Source of the DNA: Nodosilinea nodulosa PCC 7104
Lineage (GTDB): Bacteria > Cyanobacteriota > Cyanobacteriia > Phormidesmidales > Phormidesmidaceae
DNA length: 64,000 nt
Reading direction: 5' to 3'
Assembly (NCBI RefSeq): GCF_000309385.1
Contig: NZ_JH976537.1
Coordinates: 1,576,214 to 1,640,213 of the forward strand
The translations under genes and the position numbers were made by a program. Shown here one piece after another: positions 39,301 to 47,173 of this stretch. The notes beneath the pieces were generated by a model. The model saw only the letters and a program-made list of their open reading frames with translations. It searched no databases and was not told where the DNA came from. Positions within the stretch are counted from its first letter, which is position 1. The number at the start of each line of letters is the position of its first letter.

Positions 39301-41400
39301 CAGGGGGCCAGTGAGCTGGCCGTCGAAGCTGGCCAGCCCGGCCAGAGTGACATTGGATCGGGCGGTTTCTGGAATAAACGGGGCTAGCCGCCGCAGATCG
39401 TAGGCGCTGAGCTGAACCTTGAGATCGACGGTATCGATGGGCGGGGTCGCCCCCAGGTCGGTGGCGATAAACCCGCTGGCCCTGACCCCAGGGGCGTTGA
39501 AGCGCTCCACCTGCACCCCGTTGCCCGCCCAGCGAAAGGCAGTGGTCCAGTCGCCGCGCTCCAGCAGGGAGGGGGAATTGGGGGCGATCGCCACTTCGGC
39601 ATCGGCCAGGGTGGCGGTGCCGCTGGCCTGAATCGCCGCCAGATCGAGGTTTCGCAGGCTGCCAGAGGCAGTCACCGTGGCGTTTAGGAGACCCCGCGCC
39701 TGGTCGGTAAACCGCTCGATCGGCACATCGGCGGTGGTGATGTCCGCCGACCAGGTGCCCCGGTCAAAGCGGGCCAGGGCGGTGGCGTTGACGGTGCCCT
39801 GCTCGACCTGAAACTGGGTCTGGTCGACCACCAGGGTGCTGTTGCGGTAGGCGGCCCGCCCGCGGCCGGGATAGGTGGACTCGGGCAGCTGAAACGTCAC
39901 CAGCGCCTGGGGATCGGCCAGGGTACCCTGCCCCCGGCCCGTGACCTGGACAGGCCCAATCACCGCCTGGTTGGGCAGCGTGACGCCATAGAGGGCGGCT
40001 AGGGCATCGCCGGGCAGATCGGCCTGCACATCGAGGTCAAAACTGGGGTTTTTGAGGTTGGCCAGATCGACCTGGCCCTGGCCCGTGATGAACCCACCCT
40101 CGGCGGGGACAATTCGCAGGGCCTGGAGGGTGATCTGCTTCGGGGTGGCGACAAAGCTGGCGGATAGAGCATCTACGGCCACCCGGTCGGCCTGCACCGC
40201 GCCCACATTCTCGATACGGCCCCGGAGCTGGGGTGCGTCGAGGGGGCCAGAGACTGCCCCATCGAACTGAAAGACTCCGGCGGCCTGCACCGGCAGATCT
40301 ACTTTCAGCAGGTCGGTGAGCTGAGCTACGCTGACGGCGGGGATCTGCGCCGTCAGGTCGTAGCCGCTGTGCTGGTCTACGCTGCCCGCCGCCGTCAGGG
40401 CAATATCCCCCACCCGCAGGCCGGTGTCTTCGATCAGGACGCGATCGCCCTGAAACCGCAGCGTTGCGTTGAGGTCACGAATCGGCTCAGGGAGCTGGCT
40501 CACCACGACTTCGCCGTTTCTGAGTCGGGCCGTGCCTCGGGCCGAGACGGGCTGATCTTCATTCTGCAAGCGCACTTCGGCGACGAGGTTGCTGTCGAGC
40601 GTGCCACCCTTCAGCCCGAGGCCCAGCTCTGGCGGCAGCAGCAGGTTGGCGCCGATGGTCGGCACATCGGTGGTTTGCACCCTGACATTGAGCGATCGCT
40701 GATCGAGTCGCCCCCGTCCAGCGGCATTGAACTGGCCCTCGCCCAGGTTGCCCGCCACTTCAAACGACCACTCTTCCACCTCGGGATCGTCGAGGGCAGA
40801 CAGGTAGAGCCGACCGTTGACGCCATCTAAAAGCACCGGGTCAGCCACCGCGATCGCATTGGGCCGAGCCACCTGGCTAACCACCGATACGCTGGCGTTT
40901 TCCACCTTGACCTCGCCCAGCTTGAAGGTGATGAAACCGGGCTCTTTCTTCTCCTGTTTGGGCAGGGTGAGATCGATCCACTGGCCGTCGGCGGCCTGCA
41001 CCACGGCAACGTCTGGATTGATCAGCGTCAGGGAGGGGCGCAGCGTGCGGTGAAAGACCAGGTCGGGCCAGCTGATCGTGACATCGATCGCCTCCACGGT
41101 GGCTTCGGTCTGCACCGCAGCGGTGGGCGGCAGGCTGGAGGGGCCAATGCGAAAGCCGTTGAAGGTAAACCGCTCCAGATCGCCAACGTCAACCGGGCGC
41201 TCCAGCGTATCTTCCAGGGCGACTTCAATGCGGGGAATCACCTGCTGGTTGACCAAGGCGCGGCCCCAAATGGCCGCAGCAACTCCGCCCGCTAACATCA
41301 CGCCCCCCACTCCAGCGCCGACCTTAAGGGCCAGGGGAATCGCCGCGCGGGGAGCATTTTCCCGGTCGGGGTCAGGAGGCCGGTGATTGGGGTTGGTCAT
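36358..41400 (-). CDS. TamB/DUF490-type translocation and assembly module protein
   Basis: A 1680-residue envelope protein. It has one N-terminal membrane helix near residues 20-48 (AIPLALKVGAGVGGVMLAGG), then a very long beta-rich region of repeated AsmA/TamB-type strands (GTLADPQALVTFQLPES, SLDNLSGKLTASGIPVELASLF) predicted to form a lipid-conducting groove across the periplasm, and the conserved C-terminal DUF490 domain (LNSGWINVFSTQFRLIAGETN) ending in VNFEYEVRF. Cyanobacterial members are thought to serve outer-membrane biogenesis or lipid transport. It is the largest gene of the window and complete. Confidence 0.92.
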   Translation of the reverse strand: MTNPNHRPPDPDRENAPRAAIPLALKVGAGVGGVMLAGGVAAAIWGRALVNQQVIPRIEVALEDTLERPVDVGDLERFTFNGFRIGPSSLPPTAAVQTEATVEAIDVTISWPDLVFHRTLRPSLTLINPDVAVVQAADGQWIDLTLPKQEKKEPGFITFKLGEVKVENASVSVVSQVARPNAIAVADPVLLDGVNGRLYLSALDDPEVEEWSFEVAGNLGEGQFNAAGRGRLDQRSLNVRVQTTDVPTIGANLLLPPELGLGLKGGTLDSNLVAEVRLQNEDQPVSARGTARLRNGEVVVSQLPEPIRDLNATLRFQGDRVLIEDTGLRVGDIALTAAGSVDQHSGYDLTAQIPAVSVAQLTDLLKVDLPVQAAGVFQFDGAVSGPLDAPQLRGRIENVGAVQADRVAVDALSASFVATPKQITLQALRIVPAEGGFITGQGQVDLANLKNPSFDLDVQADLPGDALAALYGVTLPNQAVIGPVQVTGRGQGTLADPQALVTFQLPESTYPGRGRAAYRNSTLVVDQTQFQVEQGTVNATALARFDRGTWSADITTADVPIERFTDQARGLLNATVTASGSLRNLDLAAIQASGTATLADAEVAIAPNSPSLLERGDWTTAFRWAGNGVQVERFNAPGVRASGFIATDLGATPPIDTVDLKVQLSAYDLRRLAPFIPETARSNVTLAGLASFDGQLTGPLANLRLRGDTQLDNLAINDFAFEPRLVGPLNLALAEGGQVDLRGGGDRLSATLDSDLLPSQFLLRRGETIAEGQVVNRQLTATVQNVPIDALNLSPAAAAGFGPLGGSLDATLRANLTDLANPTVEGTTTIANLALGDIVADSFTGQYRYANGLAVLTDGDLRFANSQYRLSGQADLGAPELTYSGQLDIVAGSFEDLLATLNWSDFSDIGFGPPETATSSAADVTTAPVSLPDASFLAQVQAFAEFMASYEPKDDGTAIALPPLDQLRGTFTGAIAIQGTGFSADTLQATADIQGQNWSWGTLLPCESASAGAGSTPLEGNPVSSNACNQFQLAARYQEGAFEVSPLEFRSPDTQISFVGSGSLDNLSGKLTASGIPVELASLFVDLPADVEGDISTTAQLGGSLGNPQITGKVAVLNPAINQQALSGVNVDFTYDNAVLSFDGAAVVSDPSQIALRGKVPYALPFMTVQPPSDQIDVLVSLKDESLQVLNLVTDDQLRWDGGQGDVTVRVGGTLAEPIVAGRAQFRDGQLSSSLIAQTVTDLTGDVLFNLDQVQVNQLQASFGGGTIVANGRLPIQAAALASAKQEAQPQTGLTIALNQVKLDYSNLIAAQLDGQVLVGGAALNPEVSGDLKVSQGRITPNSLLGQTGALPTGNAAANSSAQPLPAYITNFQAQQGGFNPPQPQPESLPTQLMGRVSLNNLNLLLADQLLIAGAPFYYLTASGQIRVDGTLADLQPDGVITLNSGWINVFSTQFRLIAGETNTATFSPERGLDPFLNVRMRARLQDRQITQAVATPFVSAEVANNPQGLTTGEVQFVSVFATAFGYASELQNASSPGQASELITLTSRPPRSQEDLVTLLTGSVVTNLYGASISQLAGFLGGGTLAGFGDRIADTVGLRSFSVFPTTDTAADSAVGIGIGVEAAFDIGNKIGVDTLSIINSGNPPELGVSYRFNDQLRVRGATNFSGTETVNFEYEVRF

Positions 41401-41541
41401 GCTCTTGCCAGGATAGGTACGCCCGGAGTAGTGCTGGCCTGCCTGTGCCCCAGGCCCCGCGCTTACCAGGGCAGGTCACGGGCGTAGACATCGATTAGGA
41501 GAACCTTACAAATAATCGGGTATCCAGGCAAGGGGGACAAC

Positions 41542-43002
41542 CTATTCCGCAGGGATTAAGGCGGCCAGCCTCTCAATGCCGCTGGCGATCGCCTCCTTAT
41601 CCAGCTCGGTATAGCTAAAGATAAACTCGTGACCGGGGCTAGGGCCTTGGTACTGAGGGCTGGCGGCGATCAGGCCCACGCCCACCTGGGCAGCTTTGGC
41701 GATCAGATCAGCATCGGGGATAGTGGTGTCAAACCTCACCATCACGTGCAGCCCGGCGTTTTCGCCCAGAATTGTGATGCGATGCCTAAAGTGCTCGGTC
41801 AGGGCTGCTACTAAAGCCTGCCGCCGCCGATCGTAGAGCGATCGCATGCGGCGAATATGTCGTTCTAGATGACCTTCAGCAATAAAGTCAGCGAGAACAG
41901 CCTGCTCTAAGCCTGGCACCTGGCGATCGCTCAGCCACTTGGCCCGCCGAAATATCGGCACCAGATCTGGCGGTAGCACCATATAGCCCACCCGCAGGGA
42001 TGGAAACAGCACCTTCGAAAAGGTGCCCACATACAGCACCGACTGTCCCTTTCCCAACCCCTGTAAGGCCGGAATGGGGCGACCCGCGTAGCGGTATTCG
42101 CTGTCGTAGTCATCCTCAAAAATGAGGCTGCCGGTCTGCTGCGCCCAGGCCAGCAGGGCCAGCCGTCGGGGCAGCGACAGCACCACTCCGGTGGGAAACT
42201 GGTGAGATGGAGTGACGTAGACCAGGCGAATGGGGTCTTTTGTCTGAGCCAGCGCCTCTATATTCAGACCTGCCTCATCCACGGGCATAGGGTGCAGGAC
42301 TGCCCCCTGGCTGGTAAAAACGCGGCGGGCGCTGAGATAGCTGGGTTCTTCGAGGGCAACAGTATCGCCATCGGACAGCAGCAGGCGCGTGGTCAGATCG
42401 AGAGCCTGCTGGGTGCCGTTGGTGATCAAAATGTGGTCAGGCTGGCACTGCACGGCGCGGGCCTGGCCCAGGTAGGTGGCGATCGCATCTCGCAGCGGCC
42501 AGTACCCCATGGGGTCGGTGGCGTAGTCAAGCCAGTCGCCCCGGCGGCAGTAGCGCGATAGCAACTGCCGCCAGATCTCCAGCGGAAACTGATCCAGCGC
42601 CGGACGACCGTAGCGAAAGCTGATCGGTGCAGCGGGTTCGGGCGTGGGGCTATCGGCAAAATCCCTCAGGCGGCAGCCGTAGGTCGATAGCGCGACAGGG
42701 GGTGGCGAAGGGGCTGGGCCAACATCTAGATCGGGAGCGCGCAGCAAGTCTTCGGGGAGTTGGTCACACACATAGGTGCCCGCCCCCACCGCCGTTTGCA
42801 GATAGCCCTCGCTCAGCAATTGGTCATAGCTTTGAGTGACCGTGGCGCGGGAGACACCCAGGCTACTGGCCAGCGATCGGGTAGAGGGCAGCCGCTGCCT
42901 GGGGTTTAACCGTCCGGTGAGAATAGCCTGCCGCAGCGCCTCGTAGATCTGCTGGTAGTAGGGAGATGGGCTTTGGGAATCGAGGGCGAGGGCGAAGTCC
43001 AT
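41542..43002 (-). CDS. pdxR: MocR/PdxR family regulator with aminotransferase-like domain
   Basis: A 486-residue chimera. Residues 1-75 form a GntR-type winged helix (YYQQIYEALRQAILTGRLNP, LPSTRSLASSLGVSRATVTQSYDQL). The rest is a fold type I aminotransferase domain with ITNGTQQALDLTTRLLL, FEDDYDSEYRY and the PLP lysine in GTFSKVLFPSLRVGYM. Such proteins sense PLP and regulate vitamin B6 or amine metabolism genes. It is divergent from the GNAT-transglutaminase-PPOX cluster, whose last gene is of a PLP-linked flavoprotein family, so it probably controls them. Its leader is a C-rich tandem repeat (on its coding strand) that abuts the ATG and shows no ribosome site. Confidence 0.88.
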   Translation of the reverse strand: MDFALALDSQSPSPYYQQIYEALRQAILTGRLNPRQRLPSTRSLASSLGVSRATVTQSYDQLLSEGYLQTAVGAGTYVCDQLPEDLLRAPDLDVGPAPSPPPVALSTYGCRLRDFADSPTPEPAAPISFRYGRPALDQFPLEIWRQLLSRYCRRGDWLDYATDPMGYWPLRDAIATYLGQARAVQCQPDHILITNGTQQALDLTTRLLLSDGDTVALEEPSYLSARRVFTSQGAVLHPMPVDEAGLNIEALAQTKDPIRLVYVTPSHQFPTGVVLSLPRRLALLAWAQQTGSLIFEDDYDSEYRYAGRPIPALQGLGKGQSVLYVGTFSKVLFPSLRVGYMVLPPDLVPIFRRAKWLSDRQVPGLEQAVLADFIAEGHLERHIRRMRSLYDRRRQALVAALTEHFRHRITILGENAGLHVMVRFDTTIPDADLIAKAAQVGVGLIAASPQYQGPSPGHEFIFSYTELDKEAIASGIERLAALIPAE

Positions 43003-43014
43003 GGGATGGGGGGA

Positions 43015-43086
43015 ATGGGGGGATGGGGGGATGGGGGGATGGGGGGATGGGGGGATGGGGGGAGTGGGGGGATGGGGGGATGAGGA
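43015..43086. repeat. ATGGGGGG tandem repeat in the pdxR leader
   Basis: Six perfect consecutive copies of ATGGGGGG occupy 43015-43062, then AGTGGGGGG, ATGGGGGG and the decaying ATGAGG. The array starts 12 bases upstream of the pdxR start codon and fills part of the region shared with the divergent GNAT gene. Change of copy number would alter spacing for both promoters. Confidence 0.92.
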
Positions 43087-43191
43087 GGGTGGGGAGAGAA
43101 AGTGGCCTGGTTGAATTTAGGGAAATTGGCTCTTGTGAATGGCCAATACTCTGCCTATGCTAAGCCTGATTGGACCTTTCGTTGAACCTGG

Positions 43192-43704
43192 ATGGCGGCC
43201 ATGGCGGCTCTATCGTCTATTACCTTTCGGGCTAGCCCGCCCGCAGAGGATGCGGTGATTGCTCAGCATTTTTATGCTATGTGGCGCGATCTGGGCATTC
43301 CCCCGGACAGTATCCAGCCCAACTGGCGGGATATTGCTCTGGAATTTATTACCACGGCGCGCCAAACCCTCGATTACCAGGCCTTTGTGGCTGAGGTGGA
43401 GGGGGCAATCGTCGGTTCAGCGGGGGGACAGCGCTACGGCGGTCTGTACCCGCTGATTCTGTCTCCCCAAAATCGGCAGTATGGCTACATCTGGGGCGTG
43501 TATGTGGAACCGGCCTACCGGAAACAGGGCATTGCCACCCGGCTCACCCAGCTGGTAGTAGAGCATCTGAAGAACGTGGGCTGCACCAGGGCAGTGCTGA
43601 ATGCGGCCCCCCAGGCGCGATCGCTCTACGCCGCCCTGGGCTTTTGCCCCGGCAACCTGATGGAGCTAGATTTGACCGTCGATTCAACCGGGGAGAAGCA
43701 ATAA
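43192..43704 (+). CDS. GNAT family N-acetyltransferase
   Basis: A 170-residue acetyl-CoA-dependent acetyltransferase. The acetyl-CoA site is GVYVEPAYRKQGIATRLTQLVVEHLK, with the later ARSLYAALGFCPGNLMELDL strand-helix pair. The acceptor is unknown. Two ATG codons (43192 and 43201) could serve as start. Its stop is directly followed by the ATG of the transglutaminase-like gene, so the two are co-translated. It lies divergent to the MocR regulator, the usual place for a regulated target. Confidence 0.88.
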   Translation: MAAMAALSSITFRASPPAEDAVIAQHFYAMWRDLGIPPDSIQPNWRDIALEFITTARQTLDYQAFVAEVEGAIVGSAGGQRYGGLYPLILSPQNRQYGYIWGVYVEPAYRKQGIATRLTQLVVEHLKNVGCTRAVLNAAPQARSLYAALGFCPGNLMELDLTVDSTGEKQ

Positions 43705-44343
43705 ATGTCCCTTGAACTTGCCCTCGCATCGCCTCAGCTGGCCGACTACCTGCGCCCCTCCGCAGTGGTCGATTGTGACCATTCAGCGGTTGCCGCTCAG
43801 GCTCAATCCCTGGTGGAAGAGGCGACATCTACCGTTGATCAAGCCCGAATTTTGTACGAATGGGTGCGAGATGCGATCGCCTACACCTGCGACATCGGGG
43901 CCGCATCTGTTCCCTGCGCGGCCTCTGAGGTGCTGCAGGCGGGCCACGGATTTTGCTTCGCCAAGGCCCACCTGCTGGCTGCCCTGCTGTGCAGCTGCGG
44001 CATCCCCACCGGATTTTGCTATCAGCGGCTGGTGTGGGATGACGCCCAGCCCGATCGCCACATTCTGCACGGCCTAAATGCCGTTTACCGGAAAGATTTA
44101 GGCCGCTGGATTCGGCTCGACGCGCGGGGCAACAAACCCGGCGTGCAGGCCGAGTTTGGCAGCGATCGCCCCTCTGGCACAGCCTCTGTCCACCGCGAAC
44201 AGCTCGCCTACCCCATTCGCCCTCGCTACGGCGAAATCGACTACCCCACCATCTACGCCCAGCCCCACCCCACCGTCGTGACGGCACTGCAAACCCACCC
44301 CACCGCCACCGCCCTCATCGCTCACCTACCCACCACCCTCTAG
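43705..44343 (+). CDS. Transglutaminase-like cysteine protease-fold protein
   Basis: A 212-residue protein with the transglutaminase core: Cys in LQAGHGFCFAKAHLLAALLC, His in ILHGLNAVY and Asp in WIRLDARGNKPG. Bacterial members of this small cytosolic type are usually peptidases or amidases, and the substrate is unknown. There is no signal peptide. It abuts the GNAT gene with no gap and is followed after 12 bases by the ATG of the PPOX-family gene. Confidence 0.87.
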   Translation: MSLELALASPQLADYLRPSAVVDCDHSAVAAQAQSLVEEATSTVDQARILYEWVRDAIAYTCDIGAASVPCAASEVLQAGHGFCFAKAHLLAALLCSCGIPTGFCYQRLVWDDAQPDRHILHGLNAVYRKDLGRWIRLDARGNKPGVQAEFGSDRPSGTASVHREQLAYPIRPRYGEIDYPTIYAQPHPTVVTALQTHPTATALIAHLPTTL

Positions 44344-44355
44344 GAGCCCCTCCCC

Positions 44356-44440
44356 ATGTCCACCCCCCCATCTTCCCCATCCTCCCCCTCTTCCCCCATC
44401 CTCCCCCTCTCCCCCCATCGCCCTCCCTACCCCCCACCCC
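44356..44440. repeat. C-rich tandem repeat in the 5' end of the PPOX gene
   Basis: A pyrimidine-rich tract of CTTCCCCAT, CCTCCCCCT and CTCCCCCC units, the reverse complement of the G-rich class at 43015. It lies between a well-placed ATG and the first family-conserved residues of the PPOX-type gene. Confidence 0.85.
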
Positions 44441-45089
44441 CCGCACCCAGGTCAAACGCCTCCCCCAGCGGTCCAGCTACGATCGCCAGCAGGTCTACGA
44501 CATTCTCGATGAAGGCTTAGTCTGTCACCTGGGCTTCGGGGTCAAGGGTCAGCCGTTTGTGATTCCCACCGCCTACGGACGCCTAAACGACCAGCTCTAC
44601 ATCCACGGCTCCCCCGCCAGCCGCCTGCTGACCTCCCTGGAGCAGGGGATTCAAGTCTGCCTCACCGTCACCCTACTGGACGGTCTGGTGCTGGCCCGCT
44701 CCGCCTTTCACCACTCGATGAACTACCGCTCGGTGGTGCTGTTTGGCACCGCCACCCGCGTTGACGATACCGACGAAAAAATGGCCGCGCTGAAGGCGTT
44801 TACCAACCACGTTGTCCCTGGCCGCTGGGACGACGTGCGCCCCCCCAATCGCCAGGAGTTGGCGGGTACCCTGGTGCTGGCCCTGCCGATCGCCGAAGCC
44901 TCGGCCAAGGTGCGCAGCGGGCCGCCCAACGACGCGGCAGAAGACTACGCCCTGCCCATCTGGGCCGGAGAAATTCCTCTGAACCTAGCCGCTGCGGCCC
45001 CGCTCACCGATCCAAAGTGCTCACCAGACCTGGCGGTGCCCGATTACGTCACGACTTATCGCCGCGAAAATTTAGTACTCGAAGGCTGA
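44356..45089 (+). CDS. Pyridoxamine 5'-phosphate oxidase-family flavoprotein, 5' end out of frame
   Basis: An FMN-binding split-barrel protein. The conserved N-terminus RTQVKRLPQRSSYDRQQVYD begins at 44442 and runs on through LDEGLVCHLGF, FVIPTAYGRLNDQLYIHGSPASR and YRSVVLFGTATRV to 45089. That frame has no ATG; its first usable start is GTG 44559, which would delete 39 conserved residues. An ATG at 44356 with AGGAG 9 bases upstream is in another frame, and the two are separated by a C-rich repeat. One extra base in the repeat would join them. So the gene is either frameshifted, repeat-switched, or misread in the tract. It follows the transglutaminase gene and probably shares its operon. Confidence 0.75.
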
Positions 45090-45114
45090 AATATCTCCTC
45101 CGTTTTGGCCCGTT

Positions 45115-45134
45115 TGGCTCCCTAGCTCCCCTGC
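45115..45134. repeat. Dispersed 20-base repeat, copy 2
   Basis: Exact reverse complement of 34841-34860, here between the ends of the PPOX-family gene and the convergent M23 peptidase gene. Confidence 0.75.
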
Positions 45135-45195
45135 TCCCTGGCTTGCAGGAATAGTCTCTAAACCTCCGCCTCGGAGTACTGGTCGCCAGCTCCGA

Positions 45196-46422
45196 CTACT
45201 CAGGGAAGTTAACCACGGTGAGAAACAGCGGAAATTCCCGCTGCCGGGGCGAAGGCTGGGGCAGCAGCGCCGATCGCCAGTTGCCCTCAAAACTGTAGAA
45301 CTGCTCTACTTCCTCCAGGGGAATCTGTCCAGCGACCTCGAAGCGATCGAAGGTGTAGGGCAGCCCGTCCGAGGCCAGCGTTGGCCCAGCCATCAGGTGA
45401 AAGTGCAGGTGCGGCGCTGAGGTGTTGCCGGTGTTGCCCAGCCGCCCTAAGACCTGGCCTTTGCGGACGCGATCGCCCGTCTTGACCTGCACCGACCCCG
45501 GCTGGAGGTGCGCGTACAGGGCATAGGCCCCGTCCCCCAGGTCGAGAATGACGTTGTTGCCCAGCACGTTGGTGAGGTCGATGGTGCTGGGGGCAGGCAG
45601 GGTGGGGGGCACCTGGTCGGGCAGGTCGTCGCGGGTTTGCACTACGGTGCCGTCGGCCACGGCGAGCAGCTCGGCTCCATAGGACGGGTAGCTGCGGACA
45701 TCGGCCAGATCGCCCACGGCGATGCGACCCTGGCGATCGAGCTGCATCCAGTCGATGGCAAAGCGCTGGGCAAAATGTATCGCTCCGGCGGTGGGTAGCC
45801 CCGTGCTGCGGTGGCCCACATCGGGGGAGCAGCAGCCGTTGATCGCCACCCAGCCTGCCCCCTTAAGTGGCGGACCCAGCACTTGCTCGGCAGAGGCGAT
45901 CGCGATCGGAGCCGCTGCATAGCTCAGGGGCGATGCCTCTCGCCGGGCCGGACCAGCCGTACCCAAAATATCCAGCCGGTGAATCAGGCGATCGGGCACC
46001 GCATCGCGGCTGCTAAAGCTCTGATCGAGCAGCACCAAACGGCTCTCGCTGGGGCCAAGCTCAGCCGTGGGAACGCGAAAACTACCAGGTGCCCGCAACC
46101 GCGACAGCAAGTCGTCATCGGCCACAGAGGCTAAAGGTTCGCCCGAGACCTCAGCCACAATATCAACCCCGTTGAGGGTGGCGGCATAGGCACTGGTGTT
46201 CGTCAGCACCAGCTCGTAGACAATGTGGTATTGGCCATCTACCCCAAGCACGGCCTGGGTCGTCGGAGTCAGCGCCGAAGCTACCACGGGAGTCCACTGG
46301 GCTGGTGCCGATGTGGGCTGAGCCTCAGCAGGCAGATGGGTCAGCCAGCCCAGCATCACCGTTGCCACTAGAGCCAGCAAACCAGCCCCAAGTTTGTAGC
46401 GCCTACCCTTACCGTTAGCCAT
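45196..46422 (-). CDS. M23 family (LytM-type) metallopeptidase, secreted
   Basis: A 408-residue protein with a signal peptide (KGRRYKLGAGLLALVATVML to about residue 34, cleavage near AEA). The C-terminal half is a peptidase M23 domain: the zinc and catalytic histidines are seen in YALYAHLQPGSVQVKTGD and SAPHLHFHLMAGP. The first half is a beta-rich domain of unknown role. Members cut peptide cross-links in peptidoglycan or bind them as regulators of amidases; here the PHLHFH motif is intact, so activity is likely. It is monocistronic. Confidence 0.9.
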   Translation of the reverse strand: MANGKGRRYKLGAGLLALVATVMLGWLTHLPAEAQPTSAPAQWTPVVASALTPTTQAVLGVDGQYHIVYELVLTNTSAYAATLNGVDIVAEVSGEPLASVADDDLLSRLRAPGSFRVPTAELGPSESRLVLLDQSFSSRDAVPDRLIHRLDILGTAGPARREASPLSYAAAPIAIASAEQVLGPPLKGAGWVAINGCCSPDVGHRSTGLPTAGAIHFAQRFAIDWMQLDRQGRIAVGDLADVRSYPSYGAELLAVADGTVVQTRDDLPDQVPPTLPAPSTIDLTNVLGNNVILDLGDGAYALYAHLQPGSVQVKTGDRVRKGQVLGRLGNTGNTSAPHLHFHLMAGPTLASDGLPYTFDRFEVAGQIPLEEVEQFYSFEGNWRSALLPQPSPRQREFPLFLTVVNFPE

Positions 46423-46598
46423 TGCCGTCCCGTGCCTTCACCTCACTGGCACCATAGATCGTCTAAGCCTCACGTGCCGTTAAGAATGGTAAGCCTCAGC
46501 CAATGCCACATTTCTAGGGCTGATCTGTAGCCACAGGCCAAAACCCACACTGCTGAGTTGGGCTCAAATCTCAGCAAATCGGCAAAGACAAAACTCGC

Positions 46599-46632
46599 AA
46601 AAAAACCCTGGGGGAGTTAATCCCAGGGTTTT
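46599..46632 (-). terminator. Intrinsic terminator of psaC
   Basis: AAAACCCTGGG (46602-46612) pairs with CCCAGGGTTTT (46622-46632). Read on the minus strand, the stem is followed by a run of seven T. It lies 43 bases after the psaC stop codon. Confidence 0.9.
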
Positions 46633-46674
46633 GAGCTTGATGACGATAACTATGGCTGTGCAAAAGAACTTGCC

Positions 46675-46986
<312 letters not shown>

Positions 46987-47096
46987 TCAAAACGGTCTAT
47001 TCAGTAAGGGTTTCCTAATCTTTGACCAGTCTATAGCGAGAGATTTCAGCTCTCATCGCCACCCCCTACAAACCTTAACGGATCGTAATATGAATA

Positions 47097-47118
47097 GGCG
47101 TTTAGACTCATAAACGCC
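47097..47118 (-). terminator. Weak hairpin after the ion-channel gene
   Basis: GGCGTTTA (47097-47104) and TAAACGCC (47111-47118) form a perfect 8-base stem with a 6-base loop, 56 bases beyond the stop of the channel gene. On the minus strand TATTCATATTA follows, T-rich but not a clean run. It also lies in the distal psaC upstream region. Confidence 0.45.
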
Positions 47119-47173
47119 CCGCGAACGGGATCCCGGTGGTTTAAGTGGTCTGGCCCGTCAAGTTAACCGCACC

